A stretch of 5,149 nucleotides of DNA from Candidatus Aerophobota bacterium. GTDB lineage: Bacteria; Aerophobota; Aerophobia; Aerophobales; B3-G15. The stretch is taken from assembly GCA_030607715.1 (NCBI GenBank), contig JAUWJM010000122.1, positions 1 through 5,149 of the forward strand, read 5' to 3'. Below the pieces are notes generated by a model. That model did not search any database, was not told the DNA's origin, and saw only the letters and a program-made list of their open reading frames with translations. This document shows, piece after piece, positions 1 to 5,149 of the stretch (positions are counted from its first letter, which is position 1; every line of letters begins with the position of its first letter). The position numbers and the translations under genes were made by a program.

Positions 1-17
1 ATATATAACAATTTTGA

Positions 18-23
18 TATAAA
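18..23 (+). promoter_or_regulatory. Possible -10 element of the tRNA promoter
   Basis: TATAAA lies 18 bases upstream of the first base of the tRNA. This would put transcription start near position 30 and leave a leader of about 11 bases. The matching -35 element would fall at or before the left edge of the window, so the promoter cannot be confirmed. The whole stretch 1-41 is very AT-rich, so a chance match is quite possible. Confidence 0.3.
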
Positions 24-41
24 CTATTTATTTATTTTGAT

Positions 42-130
42 GCCGGAGTGGCGGAACTGGTAGACGCGCTGGATTCTAAATCCAGTGAGGTTTTCCCCTC
101 GTGAGGGTCCGACTCCCTCCTCCGGCACCA
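42..130 (+). tRNA. Class II leucine-type tRNA with anticodon CTA (putative amber-decoding tRNA)
   Basis: The cloverleaf folds completely. The acceptor stem is GCCGGAG (42-48) with CTCCGGC (120-126), followed by discriminator A127 and an encoded CCA (128-130). The D stem is GCG/CGC (51-53 with 65-67), with GG at 59-60. The anticodon stem is CTGGA/TCCAG (69-73 with 81-85) around the 7-base loop TTCTAAA, so the anticodon at 76-78 is CTA, which reads UAG. The long variable arm has the stem GAGG/CCTC (87-90 with 97-100), and the T stem is GAGGG/CCCTC (103-107 with 115-119). The long variable arm, D-arm sequence and A73 discriminator match bacterial tRNA-Leu; tRNA-Ser would normally carry G73. Normal bacterial Leu anticodons are UAA, CAA, UAG, CAG and GAG, so CTA is not a sense leucine anticodon. 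The T loop is TCCGACT, with C at position 55 in place of T. Identity as a leucine-accepting amber tRNA is inferred; the fold and anticodon are read directly. Confidence 0.9.
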
Positions 131-143
131 TAGATTATAGGAG

Positions 144-170
144 ATTGTTTGCTTATAGAAGGCGAACAGT
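144..170 (+). other. Possible hairpin between the tRNA and the first TPR gene
   Basis: TGTTTGC (146-152) can pair with GCGAACA (162-168), including one T-G wobble, around a 9-base loop. Two further outer pairs, one a wobble, extend the stem to 144 and 170. No T tract follows, so this is not a typical intrinsic terminator. It could be a processing or leader structure if the tRNA and the downstream gene share a transcript, or it could be chance. No other structure or convincing promoter was seen in 131-214. Confidence 0.25.
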
Positions 171-214
171 AACACAAAAGAGGAAATTTTAGAAAATCTA
201 AATGGATAAGATAA

Positions 215-1210
215 ATGAAATTGAAAAGTTTAACTAAGAGAATGTTTCAGTTACCTGCAGGGATGATTCTTTTCTCAACACTAATGGTATTACTAATTTT
301 TTCTGCCCGCGTTTTTGCCCAGGAGTCTTTAGCGACTTATCTACAGCATGCCCGTAAGGCAGTTGAAGAGGGGGATTATGATTTAGCTATAAATCTTTAC
401 CAGTCTGTTTTAGAGGAAGATAAAGATAACTTTTTGGCTCAGGTCCAACTGGCAAGAACTTACTATTTTGCTGCTAATGCCGAGCCACAGTACTATAGCC
501 AGGCTATTAGAAATTACAGGGTGGTTATTGATAAATGGCCCAGTTTTTCTCTTCCATACCTTCATTTAGGTGAAATTGCCTATATTCTGGGTAAAAACTG
601 TGAGCAAGAGGAAGAAGAATCTCATGCTAAAGGTTTATATGAAAGTGCTTTAAGCTGGTTTAATCAGTATATCAGATTGGAAGAAAAAGGAGAGACTATT
701 AGCAACAAAAGAGATGCTACAAAGGGAAAAGCTCTGTTAGCTATAGTTTATAATAGATTAGCTCTACGAGAAAAGTCCCTGAAGTTAATGACCGAGGCAA
801 TAAAAGATTACAAAAGTTTTGCTTCTCCAGGATGGGGTGAAACTCCTCTCTTTGATTTTTTCTTAAAAAGTGGACTTGATTATATGAAAGACAAGTTACA
901 CCAGCAAGCGCTGATTTATTTTGAGGGAGCCTGGCTGATAAATCCTCAACCACAAATAACATCATTAATTGAAACAATAGCTGAGGAAAAAGGACCTAAG
1001 CTTTTACTGACAGAGCCTCTTTTTCCTTTAAGAGAGGTGTCATCCTCTCCAGAAAAACCTCTCTCTGTTTCCACTGCTGAGCCCACTCGATCACTAAGCT
1101 CTGAGATAAAAACCCAGATAGAAGAGCTGAAAAAGGCAATAGAGAATATTCGCCAGAGGATTAAACAGATGGAGGAGAGAATATCCCAGATAGAAGGAAA
1201 GATTCAGTAA
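215..1210 (+). CDS. Exported TPR-repeat protein with C-terminal coiled coil
   Basis: The 331-residue protein begins with a Sec-type signal peptide: basic residues K2-R9, a hydrophobic core at about 16-31, and a likely cleavage after V33-F34-A35. Residues 39-110 hold TPR-like helical pairs (ARKAVEEGDYDLAINLYQSVL, then a unit ending DKWP), and more degenerate TPR-like units run to about 245. A Pro/Ser/Thr-rich linker (about 267-295) leads into a heptad-rich coiled coil at 297-331 made of repeated I/L with E/K/R/Q. TPRs usually mediate protein-protein contacts, so a periplasmic or envelope scaffold role is inferred; no enzymatic motif is visible. The domain order is the reverse of CpoB/YbgF, which has its coiled coil first. 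The start is supported by the signal peptide, although the upstream GGATAAG is only a weak ribosome-binding site. A TAA codon lies immediately upstream in frame, and the gene ends in TAA. The zinc-ribbon gene follows 11 bases later, probably in the same transcript. The specific function is unknown. Confidence 0.85.
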   Translation: MKLKSLTKRMFQLPAGMILFSTLMVLLIFSARVFAQESLATYLQHARKAVEEGDYDLAINLYQSVLEEDKDNFLAQVQLARTYYFAANAEPQYYSQAIRNYRVVIDKWPSFSLPYLHLGEIAYILGKNCEQEEEESHAKGLYESALSWFNQYIRLEEKGETISNKRDATKGKALLAIVYNRLALREKSLKLMTEAIKDYKSFASPGWGETPLFDFFLKSGLDYMKDKLHQQALIYFEGAWLINPQPQITSLIETIAEEKGPKLLLTEPLFPLREVSSSPEKPLSVSTAEPTRSLSSEIKTQIEELKKAIENIRQRIKQMEERISQIEGKIQ

Positions 1211-1221
1211 AAAATAAAAAA

Positions 1222-1518
1222 ATGGTAATATTGATAATTATTAGTGCTATTATTCCTATTCTGGTTGCCTGGTGGGTAGCCTCTGATGCTGCCAGGAGAG
1301 GCTACAGTAAAGGTGCTGTAATAGGATGGTTTTTAGGAGTATGGTTTTTACTTATTGTCTTTTTACCTCTTTACCTTATCCTTCGATCTAAAGCTCCTAA
1401 GAGCACTCAAACAGATGAGGAGGAGAAAATTACTAAGGTATGTCCTTACTGCGGGAGGCTCTATCAGGGGAATCCTCAGTTCTGCCCTTACTGCGGAGGA
1501 CAATTGAAGGATAGATAA
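1222..1518 (+). CDS. Small two-helix membrane protein with C-terminal zinc ribbon
   Basis: The 98-residue protein has two hydrophobic segments, about 2-20 and 34-55, separated by a short charged loop (SDAARRGYSK). A charged linker (about 56-72) follows, then a zinc-ribbon domain with two CPYCG knuckles; the cysteines are C74, C77, C88 and C91. Four Cys in two CxxC pairs is the normal ligand set for binding one zinc ion. The first segment could in principle act as an uncleaved signal anchor; with two helices the ribbon and the N-terminus would be on the same side of the membrane, most likely the cytoplasm. Proteins of this design are common and mostly uncharacterised, so no function is assigned. 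The start ATG follows an A-rich stretch with no clear ribosome-binding site; AAGGAAAG at 1195-1202 is about 19 bases away. Its position 11 bases after the TPR gene suggests translational coupling. It ends in tandem TAA TAA. Confidence 0.82.
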   Translation: MVILIIISAIIPILVAWWVASDAARRGYSKGAVIGWFLGVWFLLIVFLPLYLILRSKAPKSTQTDEEEKITKVCPYCGRLYQGNPQFCPYCGGQLKDR

Positions 1519-1519
1519 T

Positions 1520-1541
1520 AAGGGGACAGATTTATTTTTTA
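1520..1541. repeat. Possible fragment of a dispersed repeat between convergent genes
   Basis: The short space between the two convergent genes contains AAGGGGACAGATTTATTTTT. From memory, GGGGACAGATTTATTTT-like strings (reverse complement AAATAAATCTGTCCCC) recur between genes in many anaerobe and candidate-phylum genomes, often near REP-associated transposases. Only one copy is visible here and no inverted partner was found, so the repeat nature is recall-based, not shown by this sequence. No convincing terminator hairpin was seen between these genes. Confidence 0.3.
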
Positions 1542-1542
1542 A

Positions 1543-2664
1543 TTAGCAGATTACACTTTCCAGAACCCGGGATAATTCAGCATCGGTTAAATCACGGGGA
1601 TTTTTCCTCATACTGCCACTCTTAGATTGTGATACTAAGAGAGGAATATCTTTTTCCTTTATTTTCCATTCTCGAAGAGATGAAGGAATGTTAACTTTTT
1701 CTAAAAGCTCTCTTATTGCCTTAGGAACATCCTCTGCTCTCTTCACCTTCATCTTTTTAGCCATTTCTTGGAATTTATCTTTTCTGGTTTCTAAATTAAG
1801 TTCCATTATAAGGGGAAGTAAAACAGCGCAGACAAGTCCATGAGGTATACCAAAATGGGCTCCTAAAGGATGGGATAAACCATGCACTGCTCCCAATCCC
1901 GAATTAGAGAAAGCCATTGCCGAAAGAAGGCTTCCCAGGGCTACTTTTTCTCTAATCTGAATATCTGCCCCGTTTTCTACAGCTTGAGGAAGATTGTGGA
2001 ATAAAAGGTCTATTGCTCTTAAGGCAAGCGTATCAGTGACAGGGTTACAAGCTTTAGTGATAAAGGATTCCATAGCTTGAGTTAAGGCATCCATACCTGA
2101 ATGAGCAGTAACAGATGGAGGACAAAAAAGGGTAAGCTCTGGGTCTACCACAGCTACTTTTGGTATCATATAGACACTGCGGATACTTTTTTTTGTCTTC
2201 TTTTCCCTATCAGTGAGCACAGCGTTTCTGGTTATCTCAGTTCCTGTTCCTGCAGTTGTGGGAATAGCTAAAAAAGGAAGGCCGGATGTTTTTATTGTTT
2301 TCCCTGAATAATATTCCCAGTCTACTCCTTCCTGAGGTGCTAAACAAGCAATAGTCTTAGCAGCATCTAATGGACTCCCTCCCCCCAATCCTATAATTAC
2401 AGAAGAGTTTTGTTTTCGGGTAAGATTAATCCCTTCGTTTACTGTAGTTAAGGAGGGATCATGTTCTACTTTATCAAAGACATCTACCTTCATCCCTTTT
2501 GAGTTAAGGCCATCAACTACCTTAGTTAAAATCCCGGTTCTTCTCATTGCTGAGCGACCTGTTACCAAAAGAGCATTTTTCCCAAAGTTAATAACTTCTT
2601 CTTTTAGTTGATGAAGAGTGCCGCATCCAAATATAATTTTCGGAGGATAGGTAAGAGTGAACAT
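1543..2664 (-). CDS. Iron-containing (group III) alcohol dehydrogenase family protein
   Basis: The 373-residue protein has the usual length of this family, which uses NAD(P)H to interconvert alcohols and aldehydes or ketones in the cytoplasm. The N-terminal Rossmann-like half has the family opening F-T-L-T-Y-P-P-K-I-I-F-G-C-G (2-15), the dinucleotide loop GGGSPLD (94-100) and PTTAGTGTE (135-143). The C-terminal helical half carries the metal site: D192, H261 and H275 match conserved ligands, and H265 matches the nearby conserved His. The fourth ligand, normally His four residues after the Asp (DALTH), is Gln196 here (DALTQ). I chose the ATG at 2664 rather than the in-frame ATG at 2700. It has AAAAGGAG (2671-2678) six bases upstream and starts where family members start, while the longer version would overlap the upstream gene. 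It lies 23 bases after the Ada-like gene and is almost certainly cotranscribed with it. It ends in TAA. The substrate cannot be predicted; chain alcohols or diols are typical. Confidence 0.92.
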   Translation of the reverse strand: MFTLTYPPKIIFGCGTLHQLKEEVINFGKNALLVTGRSAMRRTGILTKVVDGLNSKGMKVDVFDKVEHDPSLTTVNEGINLTRKQNSSVIIGLGGGSPLDAAKTIACLAPQEGVDWEYYSGKTIKTSGLPFLAIPTTAGTGTEITRNAVLTDREKKTKKSIRSVYMIPKVAVVDPELTLFCPPSVTAHSGMDALTQAMESFITKACNPVTDTLALRAIDLLFHNLPQAVENGADIQIREKVALGSLLSAMAFSNSGLGAVHGLSHPLGAHFGIPHGLVCAVLLPLIMELNLETRKDKFQEMAKKMKVKRAEDVPKAIRELLEKVNIPSSLREWKIKEKDIPLLVSQSKSGSMRKNPRDLTDAELSRVLESVIC

Positions 2665-2670
2665 CACTTT

Positions 2671-2678
2671 CTCCTTTT
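2671..2678 (-). promoter_or_regulatory. Ribosome-binding site deciding the alcohol dehydrogenase start
   Basis: On the minus strand AAAAGGAG ends six bases before the ATG at 2664, a textbook Shine-Dalgarno element and spacing. The alternative in-frame ATG at 2700 lies inside the preceding gene, so this site settles the start. Confidence 0.8.
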
Positions 2679-2687
2679 CTTTTAAAT

Positions 2688-3221
2688 TTAGGGTTTGCAC
2701 AAAGTATCTGGACTATATCCAGCTTCCAGAGCTTTTTTCCTTGTTGTAAAGGTAATCTTATTTTTATCACTTATTCTCTTTGCTCTGGGGCAACCGGGAT
2801 GATGAAATTTTTTAGATCTCCTGCTGACTATATAATAGGGCTTATCCTCTTTCTCAATAGCTAAAAGAGCACCTTCCTCCTCGGCAAGTTCATATTCAAG
2901 AGGGATAAGTAATTTATGACAAACATTTTTGCTTAAAGCATCTAAGGAAACAAAAATATAAGGCTGTATCTGATTTAACTTACCTATTTTTATCCATTGG
3001 CAGTGGGCTCCTCTGGCCAGGGCACCAATCCTGTTTCTCTCATCCTTAGCTAATTGAGCCCAGGCTGGAATTGAGAAAGATTTTACATTTGAGGTATCCT
3101 GGGCTGTGCTGACACGATATCTTTTCTTTTCATCCCACTTGTTTCTAAGACAAAGGGTTTTAATAGGAACAGGACTACCTCCTACTAAAAGTTGAGAAAA
3201 TCCCAGAGGTTTCCATTTCAT
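2688..3221 (-). CDS. Uncharacterised protein with Ada-like metal-binding C-terminal domain
   Basis: The 177-residue protein is not recognised as a whole. Residues about 129-177 match the small domain related to the Ada methylphosphotriester zinc module that is often fused to the ends of nucleases and other proteins. The pattern is Y-Y-I-V-S, F139-H140-H141-x-x-C144, K148-R149-I150, an F158-T-T-R161 strand, A164-L-E-A-G168-Y169, then P171 and C175-K-P. In that family the end is normally P-C-x-x-C; here the first Cys is D172, so the metal site, if present, is altered. Residues 1-128 show no signal peptide, membrane segment or known motif; they contain C24, C74 and C101. The ATG at 3221 is the earliest possible start, with an in-frame TAA two codons upstream and a weak GGAAAA ahead of it. 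It is the first gene of a two-gene unit with the alcohol dehydrogenase and sits under a consensus promoter. It ends in TAA. A DNA-related or metal-related role would be speculation. Confidence 0.75.
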   Translation of the reverse strand: MKWKPLGFSQLLVGGSPVPIKTLCLRNKWDEKKRYRVSTAQDTSNVKSFSIPAWAQLAKDERNRIGALARGAHCQWIKIGKLNQIQPYIFVSLDALSKNVCHKLLIPLEYELAEEEGALLAIEKEDKPYYIVSRRSKKFHHPGCPRAKRISDKNKITFTTRKKALEAGYSPDTLCKP

Positions 3222-3296
3222 TTTTTATTTTCCATAAGATTTTCGGATACCTCTTAAAAAGAATTACAGTCTTCCTTGCTTAAAAGCTTTATTACT

Positions 3297-3325
3297 ATTA
3301 TAATAAGGAAATATCCATATGTCAA
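3297..3325 (-). promoter_or_regulatory. Full-consensus sigma-70 promoter for the Ada-like/alcohol dehydrogenase operon
   Basis: On the minus strand TTGACA (3325-3320) is followed by exactly 17 bases and then TATAAT (3302-3297); both hexamers match the sigma-70 consensus fully. Transcription would start near 3290 and give a leader of about 70 bases before the ATG at 3221. Such a match is expected to be strong unless repressed. Confidence 0.82.
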
Positions 3326-3357
3326 TAAATTTTAATTAACACTGGAGACAAAAAAAC

Positions 3358-3386
3358 TTGACAATAAAAAGCTTTTTTGGTAAAAT
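3358..3386 (+). promoter_or_regulatory. Sigma-70 promoter for the large TPR gene
   Basis: TTGACA (3358-3363), a 17-base spacer and TAAAAT (3381-3386) form a near-consensus promoter. Transcription would start near 3393, leaving a leader of about 24 bases. The spacer contains the perfect palindrome AAAAAGCTTTTT (3366-3377). The promoter is back to back with the minus-strand one, with 32 bases between the two -35 elements. Confidence 0.82.
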
Positions 3387-3400
3387 AAGCAAAAATATTA

Positions 3401-3407
3401 TAAGGAG
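3401..3407 (+). promoter_or_regulatory. Ribosome-binding site of the large TPR gene
   Basis: TAAGGAG ends nine bases before the ATG at 3417. Strong complementarity to the 16S rRNA tail and good spacing confirm this start. Confidence 0.8.
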
Positions 3408-3416
3408 CAAAACAAA

Positions 3417-5149
3417 ATGAAGAAAATAGTAAAGATAGTCCTGGTAATAGGAATTTTATTTGCCTTTTTTATTCCTCAATTTGCTCTGTCACGAACTCCG
3501 GTTGAGAAACAGTTTGAATTTGCCCAGAGTTTATATGAGGATGGAAAGTTCGAATTAGCTATTCAGGAGTTTCAAAAATTTATTGACACATTTTCCGATG
3601 ATAAGAACTGTGATAGGGCTGAATATGGGATTGGAATGAGCTTCTGGCAACAGAGGGATTACGGCAAGGCAGCACAGGCTTTTCAGACTTTAATTCAGGT
3701 CTATCCAACCAGTGATTTTGTAGATGAGAGTCTTTATCAAATGGGAGAGTGTTACTATTGCCTGGGTGATACTAATCGAGCTATTTCTTCCTATGAGAAG
3801 CTAATTAAAGATCATTCTGAAAGTAAACTTTTCCCTTATGCCCTTTATTCTCTGGGATACATTAATTTTGAAGTAGAAAATTACAATGAAGCTTTAAAAG
3901 AATTTGGGCAATTAAAGAAAAATTTTCCTGAGTTTAAATATATTGAAGAAGTTGATTATTCCTTTTCTAAAGCTCTTTATGCTAAAGAAAGGTTTGAAGA
4001 TGCGTCAAAAGAATTTACCCTTTTTATCCAAAAATACCCCTTCTCACCCTATCTTAACGATGTTCTTCAAGAAAGGGGTTCTTCTTATTTTGAATTAGGT
4101 AAATACAGGGAAGCGGCCTCTGACTTTAAGAAAACAGATCTTAATTATTGGCTGGGCGAGTCTCTTTATCGTCTTGGCCAATATAAAGAGGCAAGAGAGG
4201 CTTATCAAAAGGAGCTATCTGATCCCCAGGGAAAATGGAAAGAGGAGGCTCTCTTTGATATTGCTTATACTTACTATGAAGAGAAAAATTATACCAGGTC
4301 CGAAGGAAAATTCCAGGAATTTATCAACTCTTATCCTCGATCGCTAAATCTTGCCGAAGCCTGGTTAAGGTTAGGAGATAGCCTTTATTATCAAGATAAA
4401 TTTGATTTAGCTCTCCTGGCTTATCAAAAAATAATTAAAAATTATTCTAAAAGTGAATTTCTCGATGATGCTCTTTGCGGAGCAGCTTATTCCTCTTTTG
4501 ATCAGAGAGAATTTAAAGAGGCAGCCTTTTACTTCCGAAAAATAATTGAAGAGTTTCCCGTATCTGAATATATCCTTGATGCTACTTTTCAAATGGGAGA
4601 ATCTTTGCTTAATCTTCCCCAACCCGAATATGAGAGAGCTATGTATTATTTTGAAAAAATGATAAATAAATATCCTGCTTCCTCTCTGGCCAGCAATGCT
4701 CAATATGAGATAGGCTGGTGTTATATTGGGCAAAATAATTACAAGAAGGCAAAGGAGGCATTTGAAAAAGTTATTCTAAATTACTCTGACTCTAAATGGG
4801 TAGATAATTCCCTTTTACAAGTAGGAAACTGTCTTTTTAACTTAAAAGATTTTTCTGAAGCTATAGGAAGTTATTCTAAATTAGAAATAGAATACCCTCA
4901 ATCAAAACTGGTTTCTCTGGCAATATACCAGATAGCAGCTTCTTACTTCAAACTGAAGAATTACGGGCAAGCCAGGAGTTCTTATGAAAGATTTCTCACC
5001 AATTACCCAGGAAACCCAAATGCTGCCGATGCCCAATTTGCGATAGGATGGACTTATTTCCACCAAAAAAATTATACTGGCGCTTCTAAGTCTTTTCAAA
5101 AAGCCATAGATACTTATCCTACTCACAGGGATCTGGCTATGGAATCCAG
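3417..5149 (+). CDS. Large exported TPR-repeat protein (3' end outside window)
   Basis: The open frame runs 577 codons without a stop to the window edge, so the C-terminus is missing. Residues 1-25 form a Sec-type signal peptide: K2-K3, a hydrophobic core 7-19 and A23-L-S25 as the likely cleavage site. The rest is an almost unbroken array of about 15 TPR-like units of roughly 33-39 residues, from about residue 33 to 575. The recurring pattern is G-x-x-Y/F-x-x-x-x-x-Y-x-x-A-x-x-x-F-x-x-h-h-x-x-Y-P-x-S, the type seen in YbgF/CpoB, BamD and related envelope proteins. One unit near 215-243 is shortened, lacking the usual YP turn. Such arrays form superhelical scaffolds that bind partner proteins; a periplasmic or outer-envelope assembly role is inferred, not shown. 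No catalytic motif is visible. Own promoter and a strong ribosome-binding site support the start. It is diverged from the minus-strand operon and is of the same general kind as the shorter TPR protein at the left. Confidence 0.9.
   Translation, partial: MKKIVKIVLVIGILFAFFIPQFALSRTPVEKQFEFAQSLYEDGKFELAIQEFQKFIDTFSDDKNCDRAEYGIGMSFWQQRDYGKAAQAFQTLIQVYPTSDFVDESLYQMGECYYCLGDTNRAISSYEKLIKDHSESKLFPYALYSLGYINFEVENYNEALKEFGQLKKNFPEFKYIEEVDYSFSKALYAKERFEDASKEFTLFIQKYPFSPYLNDVLQERGSSYFELGKYREAASDFKKTDLNYWLGESLYRLGQYKEAREAYQKELSDPQGKWKEEALFDIAYTYYEEKNYTRSEGKFQEFINSYPRSLNLAEAWLRLGDSLYYQDKFDLALLAYQKIIKNYSKSEFLDDALCGAAYSSFDQREFKEAAFYFRKIIEEFPVSEYILDATFQMGESLLNLPQPEYERAMYYFEKMINKYPASSLASNAQYEIGWCYIGQNNYKKAKEAFEKVILNYSDSKWVDNSLLQVGNCLFNLKDFSEAIGSYSKLEIEYPQSKLVSLAIYQIAASYFKLKNYGQARSSYERFLTNYPGNPNAADAQFAIGWTYFHQKNYTGASKSFQKAIDTYPTHRDLAMES

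Noticed and set aside
42..130. Pyrrolysine or selenocysteine tRNA
   Set aside because: The loop resembles that of tRNA-Pyl (TCTAAA), but tRNA-Pyl has a tiny D loop and a 3-base variable region, while this one has a normal D arm and a long variable arm. tRNA-Sec has anticodon TCA and an 8-bp acceptor stem, not seen here.
202..237. Short 11-codon frame overlapping the start of the first TPR gene
   Set aside because: It has no well-spaced ribosome-binding site and no recognisable leader features; it overlaps the signal peptide region out of frame and is best explained by chance.
741..977. Minus-strand open frame inside the first TPR gene
   Set aside because: It lies wholly antisense to a gene with a clear signal peptide and repeats, and its translation shows no domain.
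2665..2700. Twelve-residue N-terminal extension of the alcohol dehydrogenase
   Set aside because: The ATG at 2700 lies inside the preceding gene and lacks a good ribosome-binding site, while the ATG at 2664 has AAAAGGAG six bases upstream and matches the family start.
2588..2770. Minus-strand open frame spanning the junction of the two operon genes
   Set aside because: It overlaps both well-supported genes in another frame and has no ribosome-binding site or recognisable domain.
3218..3235. Five-codon leader frame before the Ada-like gene on the minus strand
   Set aside because: It encodes only MENKK and overlaps the next start as ATGA; there is no attenuator structure and no codon bias to suggest a leader peptide.
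4407..5126. Minus-strand open frames (4407-4733 and 4902-5126) inside the large TPR gene
   Set aside because: Both are antisense to the continuous TPR frame; their translations are low-information shadows of the repeat codons.
3417..5149. Tandem DNA repeats in the large TPR gene
   Set aside because: The repetition is at protein level (TPR units) with diverged codons; no recent DNA-level duplication was seen.

Overview
The window is an AT-rich piece of bacterial DNA with tightly spaced genes. Two different tetratricopeptide-repeat (TPR) proteins, each with a Sec-type signal peptide, point to an exported-protein-rich bacterium, probably a diderm. The oxygen-sensitive type of metal-dependent alcohol dehydrogenase fits an anaerobic or fermentative life. 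The taxon cannot be fixed from this sequence; an uncultured candidate phylum is plausible but is only a guess.

Layout. (1) Positions 42-130 hold a class II tRNA with encoded CCA, a leucine-type body and discriminator A. Its 7-base anticodon loop reads TTCTAAA, so the anticodon is CTA, complementary to the stop codon UAG. (2) On the plus strand follow a secreted TPR/coiled-coil protein (215-1210) and, 11 bases later, a 98-residue membrane protein with a C-terminal zinc ribbon (1222-1518). (3) Converging on these is a two-gene minus-strand operon: a 177-residue protein with an Ada-like metal-binding C-terminus (2688-3221), then an iron-type alcohol dehydrogenase (1543-2664; its start is placed downstream of the longest possible one on ribosome-binding-site grounds). 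(4) A 195-base divergent intergenic region carries two back-to-back sigma-70-type promoters: a full-consensus one driving the minus-strand operon and TTGACA-N17-TAAAAT driving the rightward gene. (5) That rightward gene (3417 to the window end, incomplete) encodes an exported array of about 15 TPR-like repeats.

The main point of interest is the tRNA. Bacterial LeuRS is not known to read the anticodon, so the molecule should be charged with leucine and could insert it at UAG, as the laboratory amber suppressor supP (a CAA-to-CUA mutant of tRNA-Leu) does in E. coli. Here it is the genomic sequence. All four visible gene ends use TAA, and none of the five genes (about 1,550 codons) carries an in-frame TAG. 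That fits an organism in which UAG is avoided or specialised, but the sample is small. The tRNA also has C instead of the near-universal T at T-loop position 55, so a degenerate or specialised molecule, or a sequence error, must be considered.

No functional link between the tRNA, the TPR proteins and the dehydrogenase operon can be demonstrated from the window. There is no CRISPR array, rRNA or recognisable transposase gene.
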